DNA from: Beroe forskalii | Taxonomy: Eukaryota > Ctenophora > Nuda > Beroida > Beroidae | Direction: 5' to 3' | Assembly (NCBI GenBank): GCA_011033025.1 | Contig: WFMF01000046.1 | Span: 310,001-374,000, forward strand | DNA length: 64,000 nt | Shown here: in pieces, positions 1 to 14,815 of the stretch | Numbering within the stretch: the first letter of the stretch is position 1 | Layout of the letters: every line of letters begins with the position of its first letter | Position numbers and translations under genes: made by a program | The notes under the pieces: model-generated | The model's input: only the letters and a program-made list of their open reading frames with translations | Database searches by the model: none | Told to the model about the DNA's origin: nothing

Positions 1-3000
1 TAAATTATGCGCCTGAAACCACTGAACCAATGATATTCGCCAGTTTTCCTTTGTTTTCCTGTAAAATCGAAAAAACCCTATTTGTACCTCTCAAAACAGT
101 GATCCAGGATGTTCTTCATTTCTGAGGCACCCAAGATCCGAAATCGAAAAACTTTGGCCGATTGAGCTGAAAATTTGCACGCCATCCATGGACGACCTAA
201 GAAAGACATACCATACTTCAGAATCCCGAAATCAGCCATTTTCTGTCTGTTATGGGGGTTGAAATCGCGTTTTTGGCTTAAAAACTGCCTTTTTTCGCCC
301 CTTATTGGGCGTAGATGTCTCATGGGTGGTCAAATAGAAGTGTATCTGGTCATAAATTATGCGCCTGAAACCACTGAACCAATGATATTCGCCAGTTTTC
401 CTTTGTTTTCCTGTAAAATCGAAAAAAACCCTATTTGTACCTCTCAAAACAGTGATCCAGGATGTTCTTCATTTCTGAGGCACCCAAGATCCGAAATCGA
501 AAAACTTTGGCCGATTGAGCTGAAAATTTGCACGCCATCCATGGACGACCTAAGAAAGACATACCATACTTCAGAATCCCGAAATCAGCCATTTTCTGTC
601 TGTTATGGGGGGTTGAAATCGCGTTTTTGGCTTAAAACTGCCTTTTTTCGCCCCTTATTGGGCGTAGATGTCTCATGGGTGGTCAAATAGAAGTGTATCT
701 GGTCATAAATTATGCGCCTGAAACCACTGAACCAATGATATTCGCCAGTTTTCCTTTGTTTTCCTGTAAAATCGAAAAAACCCTATTTGTACCTCTCAAA
801 ACAGTGATCCAGGATGTTCTTCATTTCTGAGGCAACCAAGATCCGAAATCGAAAAACTTTGGCCGATTGAGCTGAAAATTTGCACGCCATCCATGGACGA
901 CCTAAGAAAGACATACCATACTTCAGAATCCCGAAATCAGCCATTTTCTGTCTGTTATGGGGGGTTAAAATCGCGTTTTTGGCTTAAAACTGCCTTTTTC
1001 GCCCCTTATTGGGCGTAGATGTCTCATGGGTGGTCAAATAGAAGTGTATCTGGTCATAAATTATGCGCCTGAAACCACTGAACCAATGATATTCGCCAGT
1101 TTTCCTTTGTTTTCCTGTAAAATCGAAAAAACCCTATTTGTACCTCTCAAAACAGTGATCCAGGATGTTCTTCATTTCTGAGGCAACCAAGATCCGAAAT
1201 CGAAAAACTTTGGCCGATTGAGCTGAAAATTTGCACGCCATCCATGGACGACCTAAGAAAGACATACCATACTTCAGAATCCCGAAATCAGCCATTTTCT
1301 GTCTGTTATGGGGGTTAAAATCGCGTTTTTGGCTTAAAACTGCCTTTTTTCGCCCCTTATTGGGCGTAGATGTCTCATGGGTGGTCAAATAGAAGTGTAT
1401 CTGGTCATAAATTATGCGCCTGAAACCACTGAACCAATGATATTCGCCAGTTTTCCTTTGTTTTCCTGTAAAATCGAAAAAACCCTATTTGTACCTCTCA
1501 AAACAGTGATCCAGGATGTTCTTCATTTCTGAGGCACCCAAGATCCGAAATCGAAAAACTTTGGCCGATTGAGCTGAAAATTTGCACGCCATCCATGGAC
1601 GACCTAAGAAAGACATACCATACTTCAGAATCCCGAAATCAGCCATTTTCTGTCTGTTATGGGGGGTTGAAATCGCGTTTTTGGCTTAAAACTGCCTTTT
1701 TTCGCCCCTTATTGGGCGTAGATGTCTCATGGGTGGTCAAATAGAAGTGTATCTGGTCATAAATTATGCGCCTGAAACCACTGAACCAATGATATTCGCC
1801 AGTTTTCCTTTGTTTTCCTGTAAAATCGAAAAAACCCTATTTGTACCTCTCAAAACAGTGATCCAGGATGTTCTTCATTTCTGAGGCACCCAAGATCCGA
1901 AATCGAAAAACTTTGGCCGATTGAGCTGAAAATTTGCACGCCATCCATGGACGACCTAAGAAAGACATACCATACTTCAGAATCCCGAAATCAGCCATTT
2001 TCTGTCTGTTATGGGGGGTTGGAATCGCGTTTTTGGCTTAAAACTGCCCTTTTTCGCCCCTTATTGGGCGTAGATGTCTCATGGGTGGTCAAATAGAAGT
2101 GTATCTGGTCATAAATTATGCGCCTGAAACCACTGAACCAATGATATTCGCCAGTTTTCCTTTGTTTTCCTGTAAAATCGAAAAAACCCTATTTGTACCT
2201 CTCAAAACAGTGATCCAGGATGTTCTTCATTTCTGAGGCAACCAAGATCCGAAATCGAAAAACTTTGGCCGATTGAGCTGAAAATTTGCACGCCATCCAT
2301 GGACGACCTAAGAAAGACATACCATACTTCAGAATCCCGAAATCAGCCATTTTCTGTCTGTTATGGGGGTTAAAATCGCGTTTTTGGCTTAAAACTGCCT
2401 TTTTTCGCCCCTTATTGGGCGTAGATGTCTCATGGGTGGTCAAATAGAAGTGTATCTGGTCATAAATTATGCGCCTGAAACCACTGAACCAATGATATTC
2501 GCCAGTTTTCCTTTGTTTTCCTGTAAAATCGAAAAAACCCTATTTGTACCTCTCAAAACAGTGATCCAGGATGTTCTTCATTTCTGAGGCACCCAAGATC
2601 CGAAATCGAAAAACTTTGGCCGATTGAGCTGAAAATTTGCACGCCATCCATGGACGACCTAAGAAAGACATACCATACTTCAGAATCCCGAAATCAGCCA
2701 TTTTCTGTCTGTTATGGGGGGTTAAAATCGCGTTTTTTGGCTTAAAAACTGCCTTTTTTTCGCCCCTTATTGGGCGTAGATGTCTCATGGGTGGTCAAAT
2801 AGAAGTGTATCTGGTCATAAATTATGCGCCTGAAACCACTGAACCAATGATATTCGCCAGTTTTCCTTTGTTTTCCTGTAAAATCGAAAAAACCCTATTT
2901 GTACCTCTCAAAACAGTGATCCAGGATGTTCTTCATTTCTGAGGCACCCAAGATCCGAAATCGAAAAACTTTGGCCGATTGAGCTGAAAATTTGCACGCC

Positions 3001-6000
3001 ATCCATGGACGACCTAAGAAAGACATACCATACTTCAGAATCCCGAAATCAGCCATTTTCTGTCTGTTATGGGGGTTGAAATCGCGTTTTTGGCTTAAAA
3101 CTGCCTTTTTCGCCCCTTATTGGGCGTAGATGTCTCATGGGTGGTCAAATAGAAGTGTATCTGGTCATAAATTATGCGCCTGAAACCACTGAACCAATGA
3201 TATTCGCCAGTTTTCCTTTGTTTTCCTGTAAAATCGAAAAAACCCTATTTGTACCTCTCAAAACAGTGATCCAGGATGTTCTTCATTTCTGAGGCAACCA
3301 AGATCCGAAATCGAAAAACTTTGGCCGATTGAGCTGAAAATTTGCACGCCATCCATGGACGACCTAAGAAAGACATACCATACTTCAGAATCCCGAAATC
3401 AGCCATTTTCTGTCTGTTATGGGGGTTGAAAATCGCGTTTTTGGCTTAAAAACTGCCTTTTTCGCCCCTTATTGGGCGTAGATGTCTCATGGGTGGTCAA
3501 ATAGAAGTGTATCTGGTCATAAATTATGCGCCTGAAACCACTGAACCAATGATATTCGCCAGTTTTCCTTTGTTTTCCTGTAAAATCGAAAAAACCCTAT
3601 TTGTACCTCTCAAAACAGTGATCCAGGATGTTCTTCATTTCTGAGGCAACCAAGATCCGAAATCGAAAAACTTTGGCCGATTGAGCTGAAAATTTGCACG
3701 CCATCCATGGACGACCTAAGAAAGACATACCATACTTCAGAATCCCGAAATCAGCTATTTTCTGTCTGTTATGGGGGGTTAAAATCGCGTTTTTGGCTTA
3801 AAAACTGCCTTTTTCGCCCCTTATTGGGCGTAGATGTCTCATGGGTGGTCAAATAGAAGTGTATCTGGTCATAAATTATGCGCCTGAAACCACTGAACCA
3901 ATGATATTCGCCAGTTTTCCTTTGTTTTCCTGTAAAATCGAAAAAACCCTATTTGTACCTCTCAAAACAGTGATCCAGGATGTTCTTCATTTCTGAGGCA
4001 ACCAAGATCCGAAATCGAAAAACTTTGGCCGATTGAGCTGAAAATTTGCACGCCATCCATGGACGACCTAAGAAAAGACATACCATACTTCAGAATCCCG
4101 AAATCAGCCATTTTCTGTCTGTTATGGGGGGTTGAAATCGCGTTTTTGGCTTAAAAACTGCCTTTTTCGCCCCTTATTGGGCGTAGATGTCTCATGGGTG
4201 GTCAAATAGAAGTGTATCTGGTCATAAATTATGCGCCTGAAACCACTGAACCAATGATATTCGCCAGTTTTCCTTTTGTTTTCCTGTAAAATCGAAAAAA
4301 CCCTATTTGTACCTCTCAAAACAGTGATCCAGGATGTTCTTCATTTCTGAGGCAACCAAGATCCGAAATCGAAAAACTTTGGCCGATTGAGCTGAAAATT
4401 TGCACGCCATCCATGGACGACCTAAGAAAGACATACCATACTTCAGAATCCCGAAATCAGCCATTTTCTGTCTGTTATATGGGGGGGGTTAAAATCGCGT
4501 TTTTGGCTTAAAAACTGCCTTTTTTTTCGCCCCTTATTGGGCGTAGATGTCTCATGGGTGGTCAAATAGAAGTGTATCTGGTCATAAATTATGCGCCTGA
4601 AACCACTGAACCAATGATATTCGCCAGTTTTCCTTTGTTTTCCTGTAAAATCGAAAAAACCCTATTTGTACCTCTCAAAACAGTGATCCAGGATGTTCTT
4701 CATTTCTGAGGCAACCAAGATCCGAAATCGAAAAACTTTGGCCGATTGAGCTGAAAATTTGCACGCCATCCATGGACGACCTAAGAAAGACATACCGCCA
4801 TCAGAATCCCGAAATCAGCCATTTTCTGTCTGTTGTGGGGGTTGAAATCGCGTTTTTGGCTTAAAAACTGCCTTTTTCGCCCCTTATTGGGCGTAGATGT
4901 CTCATGGGTGGTCAAATAGAAGTGTATCTGGTCATAAATTATGCGCCTGAAACCACTGAACCAATGATATTCGCCAGTTTTCCTTTGTTTTCCTGTAAAA
5001 TCCAAAAAACCCTATTTGTACCTCTCAAAAGTGATCCAGGATGTTCTTCATTTCTGAGGCACCCAAGATCCGAAATCGAAAAGCTTTGGCCGATTGAGCT
5101 GAAAATTTGCACGCCATCCATGGACGACCTAAGAAAGACATACCATACTTCAGAATCCCGAAATCAGCTATTTTCTGTCTGTTATGGGGGTTAAAATCGC
5201 GTTTTTGGCTTAAAAACTGCCTTTTTCGCCCCTTATTGGGCGTAGATGTCTCATGGGTGGTCAAATAGAAGTGTATCTGGTCATAAATTATGCGCCTGAA
5301 ACCACTGAACCAATGATATTCGCCAGTTTTCCTTTGTTTTCCTGTAAAATCAAAAAAAACCCTATTTGTACCTCTCAAAACAGTGATCCAGGATGTTCTT
5401 CATTTCTGAGGCACCCAAGATCCGAAATCGAAAAACTTTGGCCGATTGAGCTGAAAATTTGCACGCCATCCATGGACGACCTAAGAAAGACATACCATAC
5501 TTCAGAATCCCGAAATCAGCCATTTTCTGTCTGTTATGGGGGGTTAAAATCGCGTTTTTTGGCTTAAAAACTGCCTTTTTTCGCCCCTTATTGGGCGTAG
5601 ATGTCTCATGGGTGGTCAAATAGAAGTGTATCTGGTCATAAATTATGCGCCTGAAACCACTGAACCAATGATATTCGCCAGTTTTCCTTTGTTTTCCTGT
5701 AAAATCGAAAAAACCCTATTTGTACCTCTCAAAACAGTGATCCAGGATGTTCTTCATTTCTGAGGCACCCAAGATCCGAAATCGAAAAACTTTGGCCGAT
5801 TGAGCTGAAAATTTGCACGCCATCCATGGACGACCTAAGAAAGACATACCATACTTCAGAATCCCGAAATCAGCCATTTTCTGTCTGTTATGGGGGTTAA
5901 AATCGCGTTTTTGGCTTAAAAACTGCCTTTTTCGCCCCTTATTGGGCGTAGATGTCTCATGGGTGGTCAAATAGAAGTGTATCTGGTCATAAATTATGCG

Positions 6001-9000
6001 CCTGAAACCACTGAACCAATGATATTCGCCAGTTTTCCTTTGTTTTCCTGTAAAATCGAAAAAAACCTATTTGTACCTCTCAAAACAGTGATCCAGGATG
6101 TTCTTCATTTCTGAGGCACCCAAGATCCGAAATCGAAAACTTTGGCCGATTGAGCTGAAAATTTGCACGCCATCCATGGACGACCTAAGAAAGACATACC
6201 ATACTTCAGAATCCCGAAATCAGCCATTTTCTGTCTGTTATGGGGGTTAAAATCGCGTTTTTGGCTTAAAAACTGCCTTTTTCGCCCCTTATTGGGCGTA
6301 GATGTCTCATGGGTGGTCAAATAGAAGTGTATCTGGTCATAAATTATGCGCCTGAAACCACTGAACTAATGATATTCGCCAGTTTTCCTTTGTTTTCCTG
6401 TAAAATCGAAGAAACTCTATTTGTACCTCTCGAAACAGTGATCCAGGACGTTTTTCATTTCTGAGGCACCCAAGATCCGAAATCGAAAAACTTTGGCCGA
6501 TTGAGCTGAAAATTTGCACGCCATCCATGGACGACCTAAGAAAGACATACCATACTTCAGAATCCCGAAATCAGCCATTTTCTGTCTGTTATGGGGGTTA
6601 AAATCGCGTTTTGGCTTAATTTGATTGCCATCCATGGACGACCTAAGAAAGACATACCATACTTCAGAATCCCGAAATCAGCCATTTTCTGTCTGTTTGG
6701 GGGGTCTGTTAAAAACTGCCTTTTTCGCCCCTTATTGGGCGTAGATGTCTCATAGTGTGTAGAAGTGTATCTGGTCATAAATTACGCCTGAAACCACTGA
6801 ACCAATGATATTCGCCAGTTTTCCTTTGTTTTCCTGTAAAATCAAAAAAACCCTAACATGCCTCTCAAAACAGTGATCCAGGATGTTCTTCATTTCTGAG
6901 GCCTGAAATCGAAAACTTTGGCCGACCAATGAAAATTTGCACGCCATTTTGGACGACCTAAGTAAAATCGAAAAAGCCCCTATTTGTTATGGGGGTTAAA
7001 ATCGCGTTTTTGGCTTAAAAACTGCCTTTTTCAAATTTCTTAGGCAAAGATGTCTCATGGGTGGTCACATCCCTGGTGTATCTGAAACCTTGCAGAAAAT
7101 CGAAAAACTTTGCTAATGATGCCTGAAACCACTGAACCAATGATATTCGCCAGTTTTCCTTTGTTTTCCTGTAAATCCGCCTGAAACCACTGAAAAAAAC
7201 CCTATTTGTCCAAAAACCTCTCAAAACAGTGATCCAGGATGTTCTTCATTTCTGAGGCACCCAAGATCCGAAATCGAAAAACTTTGGCCGATTGAGCTGA
7301 AAATTTGCACGCCATCCATGGACCTAAGAAAGACATACCATACTTCAGAATCCCGAAATCAGCCATTTTCTGTCTGTTATGGGGGTTAAAATCGCGTTTT
7401 TGGCTTAAAACTGCCTTTTTTCGCCCTTATTGGGCGTAGATGTCTCATGGGTGGTCAAATAGAAGTGTATCTGGTCATAAATTATGCGCCTGAAACCACT
7501 GAACCAATGATATTCGCCAGTTTTCCTTTGTTTTCCTGTAAAATCGAAAAACCCTATTTGTACCTCTCAAAACAGTGATCCAGGATGTTCTTCATTTCTG
7601 AGGCACCCAAGATCCGAAATCGAAAAACTTTGGCCGATTGAGCTGAAAATTTGCACGCCATCCATGGACGACCTAAGAAAGACATACCATACTTCAGAAT
7701 CCCGAAATCAGCCATTTTCTGTCTGTTATGGGGGGTTAAAATCGCGTTTTTGGCTTAAAAACTGCCTTTTTCGCCCCTTATTGGGCGTAGATGTCTCATG
7801 GGTGGTCAAATAGAAGTGTATCTGGTCATAAATTATGCGCCTGAAACCACTGAACCAATGATATTCGCCAGTTTTCCTTTGTTTTCCTGTAAAATCGAAA
7901 AAACCCTATTTGTACCTCTCAAAACAGTGATCCAGGATGTTCTTCATTTCTGAGGCACCCAAGATCCGAAATCGAAAAACTTTGGCCGATTGAGCTGAAA
8001 ATTTGCACGCCATCCATGGACGACCTAAGAAAGACATACCATACTTCAGAATCCCGAAATCAGCCATTTTCTGTCTGTTATGGGGGTTAAAATCGCGTTT
8101 TTTGGCTTAAAAACTGCCTTTTTTCGCCCCTTATTGGGCGTAGATGTCTCATGGGTGGTCAAATAGAAGTGTATCTGGTCATAAATTATGCGCCTGAAAC
8201 CACTGAACCAATGATATTCGCCAGTTTTCCTTTGTTTTCCTGTAAAATCCAAAAACCCTATTTGTACCTCTCAAAACAGTGATCCAGGATGTTCTTCATT
8301 TCTGAGGCACCCAAGATCCGAAATCGAAAAACTTTGGCCGATTGAGCTGAAAATTTGCACGCCATCCATGGACGACCTAAGAAAGACATACCATACTTCA
8401 GAATCCCGAAATCAGCCATTTTCTGTCTGTTATGGGGGGGTTAAAATCGCGTTTTTTGGCTTAAAACTGCCTTTTTCGCCCCTTATTGGGCGTAGATGTC
8501 TCATGGGTGGTCAAATAGAAGTGTATCTGGTCATAAATTATGCGCCTGAAACCACTGAACCAATGATATTCGCCAGTTTTCCTTTGTTTTCCTGTAAAAT
8601 CGAAAAAACCCTATTTGTACCTCTCAAAACAGTGATCCAGGATGTTCTTCATTTCTGAGGCACCCAAGATCCGAAATCGAAAAACTTTGGCCGATTGAGC
8701 TGAAAATTTGCACGCCATCCATGGACGACCTAAGAAAGACATACCATACTTCAGAATCCCGAAATCAGCCATTTTCTGTCTGTTATGGGGGTTAAAATCG
8801 CGTTTTTTGGCTTAAAAACTGCCTTTTTCGCCCCTTATTGGGCGTAGATGTCTCATGGGTGGTCAAATAGAAGTGTATCTGGTCATAAATTATGCGCCTG
8901 AAACCACTGAACCAATGATATTCGCCAGTTTTCCTTTGTTTTCCTGTAAAATCGAAAAAAACCTATTTGTACCTCTCAAAACAGTGATCCAGGATGTTCT

Positions 9001-12000
9001 TCATTTCTGAGGCACCCAAGATCCGACATCGAAAACTTTGGCCGATTGAGCTGAAAATTTGCACGCCATCCATGGACGACCTAAAAAAGACATACCATAC
9101 TTCAGAATCCCGAAATCAGCCATTTTCTGTCTGTTATGGGGGGTTAAAATCGCGTTTTTGGCTTAAAAACTGCCTTTTTTCGCCCCTTATTGGGCGTAGA
9201 TGTCTCATGGGTGGTCAAATAGAAGTGTATCTGGTCATAAATTATGCGCCTGAAACCACTGAACCAATGATATTCGCCAGTTTTCCTTTGTTTTCCTGTA
9301 AAATCGAAAAACCCTATTTGTACCTCTCAAAACAGTGATCCAGGATGTTCTTCATTTCTGAGGCACCCAAGATCCGAAATCGAAAAACTTTGGCCGATTG
9401 AGCTGAAAATTTGCACGCCATCCATGGACGACCTAAGAAAGACATACCATACTTCAGAATCCCGAAATCAGCCATTTTCTGTCTGTTATGGGGGGTTAAA
9501 ATCGCGTTTTTGGCTTAAAAACTGCCTTTTTTCGCCCCTTATTGGGCGTAGATGTCTCATGGGTGGTCAAATAGAAGTGTATCTGGTCATAAATTATGCG
9601 CCTGAAACCACTGAACCAATGATATTCGCCAGTTTTCCTTTGTTTTCCTGTAAAATCGAAAAAACCCTATTTGTACCTCTCAAAACAGTGATCCAGGATG
9701 TTCTTCATTTCTGAGGCACCCAAGATCCGAAATCGAAAAACTTTGGCCGATTGAGCTGAAAATTTGCACGCCATCCATGGACGACCTAAGAAAGACATAC
9801 CATACTTCAGAATCCCGAAATCAGCCATTTTCTGTCTGTTATGGGGGGTTAAAATCGCGTTTTTTGGCTTAAAAACTGCCTTTTTCGCCCCTTATTGGGC
9901 GTAGATGTCTCATGGGTGGTCAAATAGAAGTGTATCTGGTCATAAATTATGCGCCTGAAACCACTGAACCAATGATATTCGCCAGTTTTCCTTTGTTTTC
10001 CTGTAAAATCGAAAAAACCCTATTTGTACCTCTCAAAACAGTGATCCAGGATGTTCTTCATTTCTGAGGCACCCAAGATCCGAAATCGAAAAACTTTGGC
10101 CGATTGAGCTGAAAATTTGCACGCCATCCATGGACGACCTAAGAAAGACATACCATACTTCAGAATCCCGAAATCAGCTATTTTCTGTCTGTTATGGGGG
10201 GTTGAAATCGCGTTTTTGGCTTAAAACTGCCTTTTTTCGCCCCTTATTGGGCGTAGATGTCTCATGGGTGGTCAAATAGAAGTGTATCTGGTCATAAATT
10301 ATGCGCCTGAAACCACTGAACCAATGATATTCGCCAGTTTTCCTTTGTTTTCCTGTAAAATCGAAAAACCCTATTTGTACCTCTCAAAACAGTGATCCAG
10401 GATGTTCTTCATTTCTGAGGCACCCAAGATCCGAAATCGAAAAACTTTGGCCGATTGAGCTGAAAATTTGCACGCCATCCATGGACGACCTAAGAAAGAC
10501 ATACCATACTTCAGAATCCCGAAATCAGCCATTTTCTGTCTGTTATGGGGGTTAAAATCGCGTTTTTGGCTTAAAACTGCCTTTTTCGCCCCTTATTGGG
10601 CGTAGATGTCTCATGGGTGGTCAAATAGAAGTGTATCTGGTCATAAATTATGCGCCTGAAACCACTGAACCAATGATATTCGCCAGTTTTCCTTTGTTTT
10701 CCTGTAAAATCGAAAAAACCCTATTTGTACCTCTCAAAACAGTGATCCAGGATGTTCTTCATTTCTGAGGCAACCAAGATCCGAAATCGAAAAACTTTGG
10801 CCGATTGAGCTGAAAATTTGCACGCCATCCATGGACGACCTAAGAAAGACATACCATACTTCAGAATCCCGAAATCAGCCATTTTCTGTCTGTTATGGGG
10901 GGTTGAAATCGCATTTTTGGGTTAAAAACTGCCTTTTTCGCCCCTTATTGGGCGTAGATGTCTCATGGGTGGTCAAATAGAAGTGTATCTGGTCATAAAT
11001 TATGCGCCTGAAACCACTGAACCAATGATATTCGCCAGTTTTCCTTTGTTTTCCTGTAAAATCGAAAAAACCCTATTTGTACCTCTCAAAACAGTGATCC
11101 AGGATGTTCTTCATTTCTGAGGCAACTAAGATCCGAAATCGAAAAACTTTGGCCGATTGAGCTGAAAATTTGCACGCCATCCATGGACGACCTAAGAAAG
11201 ACATACCATACTTCAGAATCCCGAAATCAGCCATTTTCTGTCTGTTATGGGGGGTTAAAATCGCGTTTTTGGCTTAAAAACTGCCTTTTTTCGCCCCTTA
11301 TTGGGCGTAGATGTCTCATGGGTGGTCAAATAGAAGTGTATCTGGTCATAAATTATGCGCCTGAAACCACTGAACCAATGATATTCGCCAGTTTTCCTTT
11401 GTTTTCCTGTAAAATCGAAAAAACCCTATTTGTACCTCTCAAAACAGTGATCCAGGATGTTCTTCATTTCTGAGGCACCCAAGATCCGAAATCGAAAAAC
11501 TTTGGCCGATTGAGCTGAAAATTTGCACGCCATCCATGGACGACCTAAGAAAGACATACCATACTTCAGAATCCCGAAATCAGCCATTTTCTGTCTGTTA
11601 TGGGGGGGTTAAAATCGCGTTTTTTGGCTTAAAAACTGCCTTTTTTCGCCCCTTATTGGGCGTAGATGTCTCATGGGTGGTCAAATAGAAGTGTATCTGG
11701 TCATAAATTATGCGCCTGAAACCACTGAACCAATGATATTCGCCAGTTTTCCTTTGTTTTCCTGTAAAATCGAAAAAAACCCTATTTGTACCTCTCAAAA
11801 CAGTGATCCAGGATGTTCTTCATTTCTGAGGCACCCAAGATCCGAAATCGAAAAACTTTGGCCGATTGAGCTGAAAATTTGCACGCCATCCATGGACGAC
11901 CTAAGAAAGACATACCATACTTCAGAATCCCGAAATCAGCCATTTTCTGTCTGTTATGGGGGTTAAAATCGCGTTTTTGGCTTAAAAACTGCCTTTTTCG

Positions 12001-13800
12001 CCCCTTATTGGGCGTAGATGTCTCATGGGTGGTCAAATAGAAGTGTATCTGGTCATAAATTATGCGCCTGAAACCACTGAACCAATGATATTCGCCAGTT
12101 TTCCTTTGTTTTCCTGTAAAATCGAAAAAACCCTATTTGTACCTCTCAAAACAGTGATCCAGGATGTTCTTCATTTCTGAGGCACCCAAGATCCGAAATC
12201 GAAAAACTTTGGCCGATTGAGCTGAAAATTTGCACGCCATCCATGGACGACCTAAGAAAGACATACCATACTTCAGAATCCCGAAATCAGCCATTTTCTG
12301 TCTGTTATGGGGGGTTAAAATCGCGTTTTTGGCTTAAAAACTGCCTTTTTCCTTGTATTGGGCGTAGATGTCTCATGGGTGGTCAAATAGAAGTGTATCT
12401 GGTCATAAATTATGCGCCTGAAACCACTGAACCAATGATATTCGCCAGTTTTCCTTTGTTTTCCGAAAAAACCCTATTTGTACCTCTCAAAACAGTGATC
12501 CAGGATGTTCTTCATTTCTGAGGCACCCAAGATCCGAAATCGAAAAAACTTTGGCCGATTGAGCTGAAAATTTGCACGCCATCCATGGACGACCTAAGAA
12601 AGACATACCATACTTCAGAATCCCGAAATCAGCCATTTTCTGTCTGTTGTGGGGGGTTAAAATCGCGTTTTTTGGCTTAAAACTGCCTTTTTCGCCCCTT
12701 ATTGGGCGTAGATGTCTCATGGGTGGTCAAATAGAAGTGTATCTGGTCATAAATTATGCGCCTGAAACCACTGAACCAATGATATTCGCCAGTTTTCCTT
12801 TGTTTTCCTGTAAAATCGAAAAAACCCTATTTGTACCTCTCAAAACAGTGATCCAGGATGTTCTTCATTTCTGAGGCACCCAAGATCCGAAATCGAAAAA
12901 CTTTGGCCGATTGAGGCTGAAAATTTGCACGCCATCCATGGACGACCTAAGAAAGACATACCATACTTCAGAATCCCGAAATCAGCCATTTTCTGTCTGT
13001 TATGGGGGTTCGTCAACGTTTTTGGCTTAAAAAACTGCCTTTTTTCGCCCTTATTGGGCGTAGATGTCTCATGGTGGTCAAATAGAAGTGTATCTGGTCA
13101 TAAATTATGCGCCTGAAACCACTGAACCAATGATATTCGCCAGATTTCCTTTGTTTTCCTGTAAAATCCAAAAAACCCTATTTTATCTTTCAAAACAGTG
13201 ATCCAGGATGTTCTTCATAAATGCACCCAAGATCTGAAATCGAAAAACTTTGGCCGATTGAGCTGAAAATTTGCACGCCATCCATGGACGACCTAAGAAA
13301 GACATACCATACTTCAGAATCCCGAAATCAGCCATTTTCTGTCTGTTATGGGGGTTAAAATCGCGTTTTTGGCTTAAAACTGCCTTTTTTCGCCCCTTAA
13401 TATGTGATGTCTCATGGGTGGTCAAATAGAAGTGTATTCAATTATGCCTGAAACCACTGAACCAATGATATTCGCCAGTTTTCCTTTGTTTTCCCGTAAA
13501 ATCGAAAAAAACCCTATTTGTCTCAAAAAAATCCAGATGTTCTTCAAAAGACCCTATTTGTAAAATTTTAATGCCATCCGCGATCGACCAAACAGAAAAT
13601 CAGCCATCCATGGGGTCCTTAAAATTAATGGGTGTAGATGTCTTCAACAGAAGTGTATCTGATATAAATTGCGCCTGAAACCACTGAACTTAATGCCAGT
13701 TTTCCTTTGTTTTCCTGTAAAATCGAAAAACTTATTTAACTCTCAAACAAAAGTCCAATGTCTTATCTATAAAGGTGTATACTACAAACATAACAAAATA
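1..13800 (+). repeat. satellite array, about 352-bp monomer, about 39 copies
   Basis: Head-to-tail monomers of 351-354 bp fill this block; for example the motif taaattatgcgcctgaaacc recurs at 1, 353 and 706. Copies are nearly identical and differ mainly in the length of G, C, A and T runs and in a cacccaag/caaccaag variant. That variant does not alternate regularly, so I see no higher-order repeat. The minus strand stays open for about 85 codons per monomer, but a length near 352 is not a multiple of three, so these frames do not continue from one monomer to the next. I do not believe it codes for protein. I see no obvious CENP-B box. A centromeric or heterochromatic role is possible but unproven. 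Confidence 0.95.
6600..7240 (+). repeat. scrambled satellite monomers
   Basis: Within the otherwise uniform array, this stretch contains pieces of the monomer in the wrong order, with internal deletions and small novel junctions. For example the segment ccatccatggacgacctaag appears twice within about 120 bp, and the frame around 7030-7110 mixes distant parts of the monomer. It is either a real rearranged patch or a low-quality consensus. Confidence 0.7.
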
Positions 13801-13810
13801 CCGCATCGAT
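13000..13810 (+). repeat. decaying edge of the satellite array
   Basis: From about 13.0 kb the monomers gain many substitutions and deletions. By 13.5-13.75 kb only fragments are recognisable, such as cgcctgaaaccactgaac and ttttcctttgttttcctgta. This is typical of array edges, where homogenisation is weak. Confidence 0.75.
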
Positions 13811-14815
13811 TTTCTAATTCAAGGATTGACATAAGAGGCGGAAGAGACTAAACTGTGAATCATCAGCGGTTACCCTAGTACAGTTGTAAGGTCTCCCTGC
13901 CATCTGCGATGTAGGTGTACCGTCAGCAGGTGACAAAGGGAAACGGGGGGGGTTTCGGCCCACGTACCCCTCACAGCTTACAACTGCAAGGCTGGGCCAC
14001 CCAGGACCTGGATTCCTGAGCAACACAGTTTAGAGGGAAGGGGAGGAAAAGGAAAGAGTTCAGTAGAGGTAAAAAGATCAATGAGTGTTATTAAATTCGG
14101 GTGAAACATCTTAATGTTACGTATTTAAAAACCTGAAAGTGGAAGTTAAAATGAATGGGAGGTTACAGGCATCTGCCTGTCCAGCCCCACATTCAGTCCC
14201 AGGCTAATCATACATGGCGTTCTTACAGGAGATATTAAGACTATCATGACAAAATATGAATTTATTACTAAATGTACTACTACAAAAGGTTTTACTAGTG
14301 ACAAAGGACTTGCAGGTTAGACATCCCTTACTATTACAGAGGAGGAAGTGGAAGAAGTTACGCTATTGATGTCTAACCACTTTGCAAGATTTTTGTGATA
14401 GAATTTGTTGCTACGTTTAAGTCATGTTATTACAACTCCCCTTGTCAGAAGTGACCCTCCTATACACACCGACTCAAGGTATGTAAGGGAGAGGGACCGG
14501 ACATCACCCTACTGGTGTGGGGCTGCCACACTTAAGGCGGGCGGTAGATGACATGAATCTAAACAGATTCTCCCACCATCACACACCACAGCCTGGCGGG
14601 GGGCCATACGGCCATAAGCCCACCTTATCACCGGATCACATAGTGCTGCTGCTTCTCGCCCAGAGCATGGCGGGCAGCTCACGCTAAAGAGAATGTATTT
14701 ACATGACAAACGGATAAAGTGAATGCATCTGGAATAATCAATGAACAAGAAAATCAAAGGGAATAGAGACCACGATATAGTAATAATAGAGTATAAATTC
14801 ATATTCAAGCTATCA
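13811..14815. other. non-satellite insertion, no gene recognised
   Basis: About 1 kb of unrelated sequence separates two satellite blocks. It contains two GC-richer islands, at about 13860-14045 and 14480-14700, around an AT-rich middle. No open frame resembles a known protein. It may be a retroelement remnant, but I cannot identify it. Confidence 0.5.

Noticed and set aside
78-13425. Dozens of 60-120 codon open frames in the satellite, on both strands
   Set aside because: They repeat the same monomer translation, break at every homopolymer change and cannot run through a unit of about 352 bp. They are satellite, not genes.
1-13800. CRISPR array
   Set aside because: Whole monomers repeat without variable spacers, and the DNA is eukaryotic.
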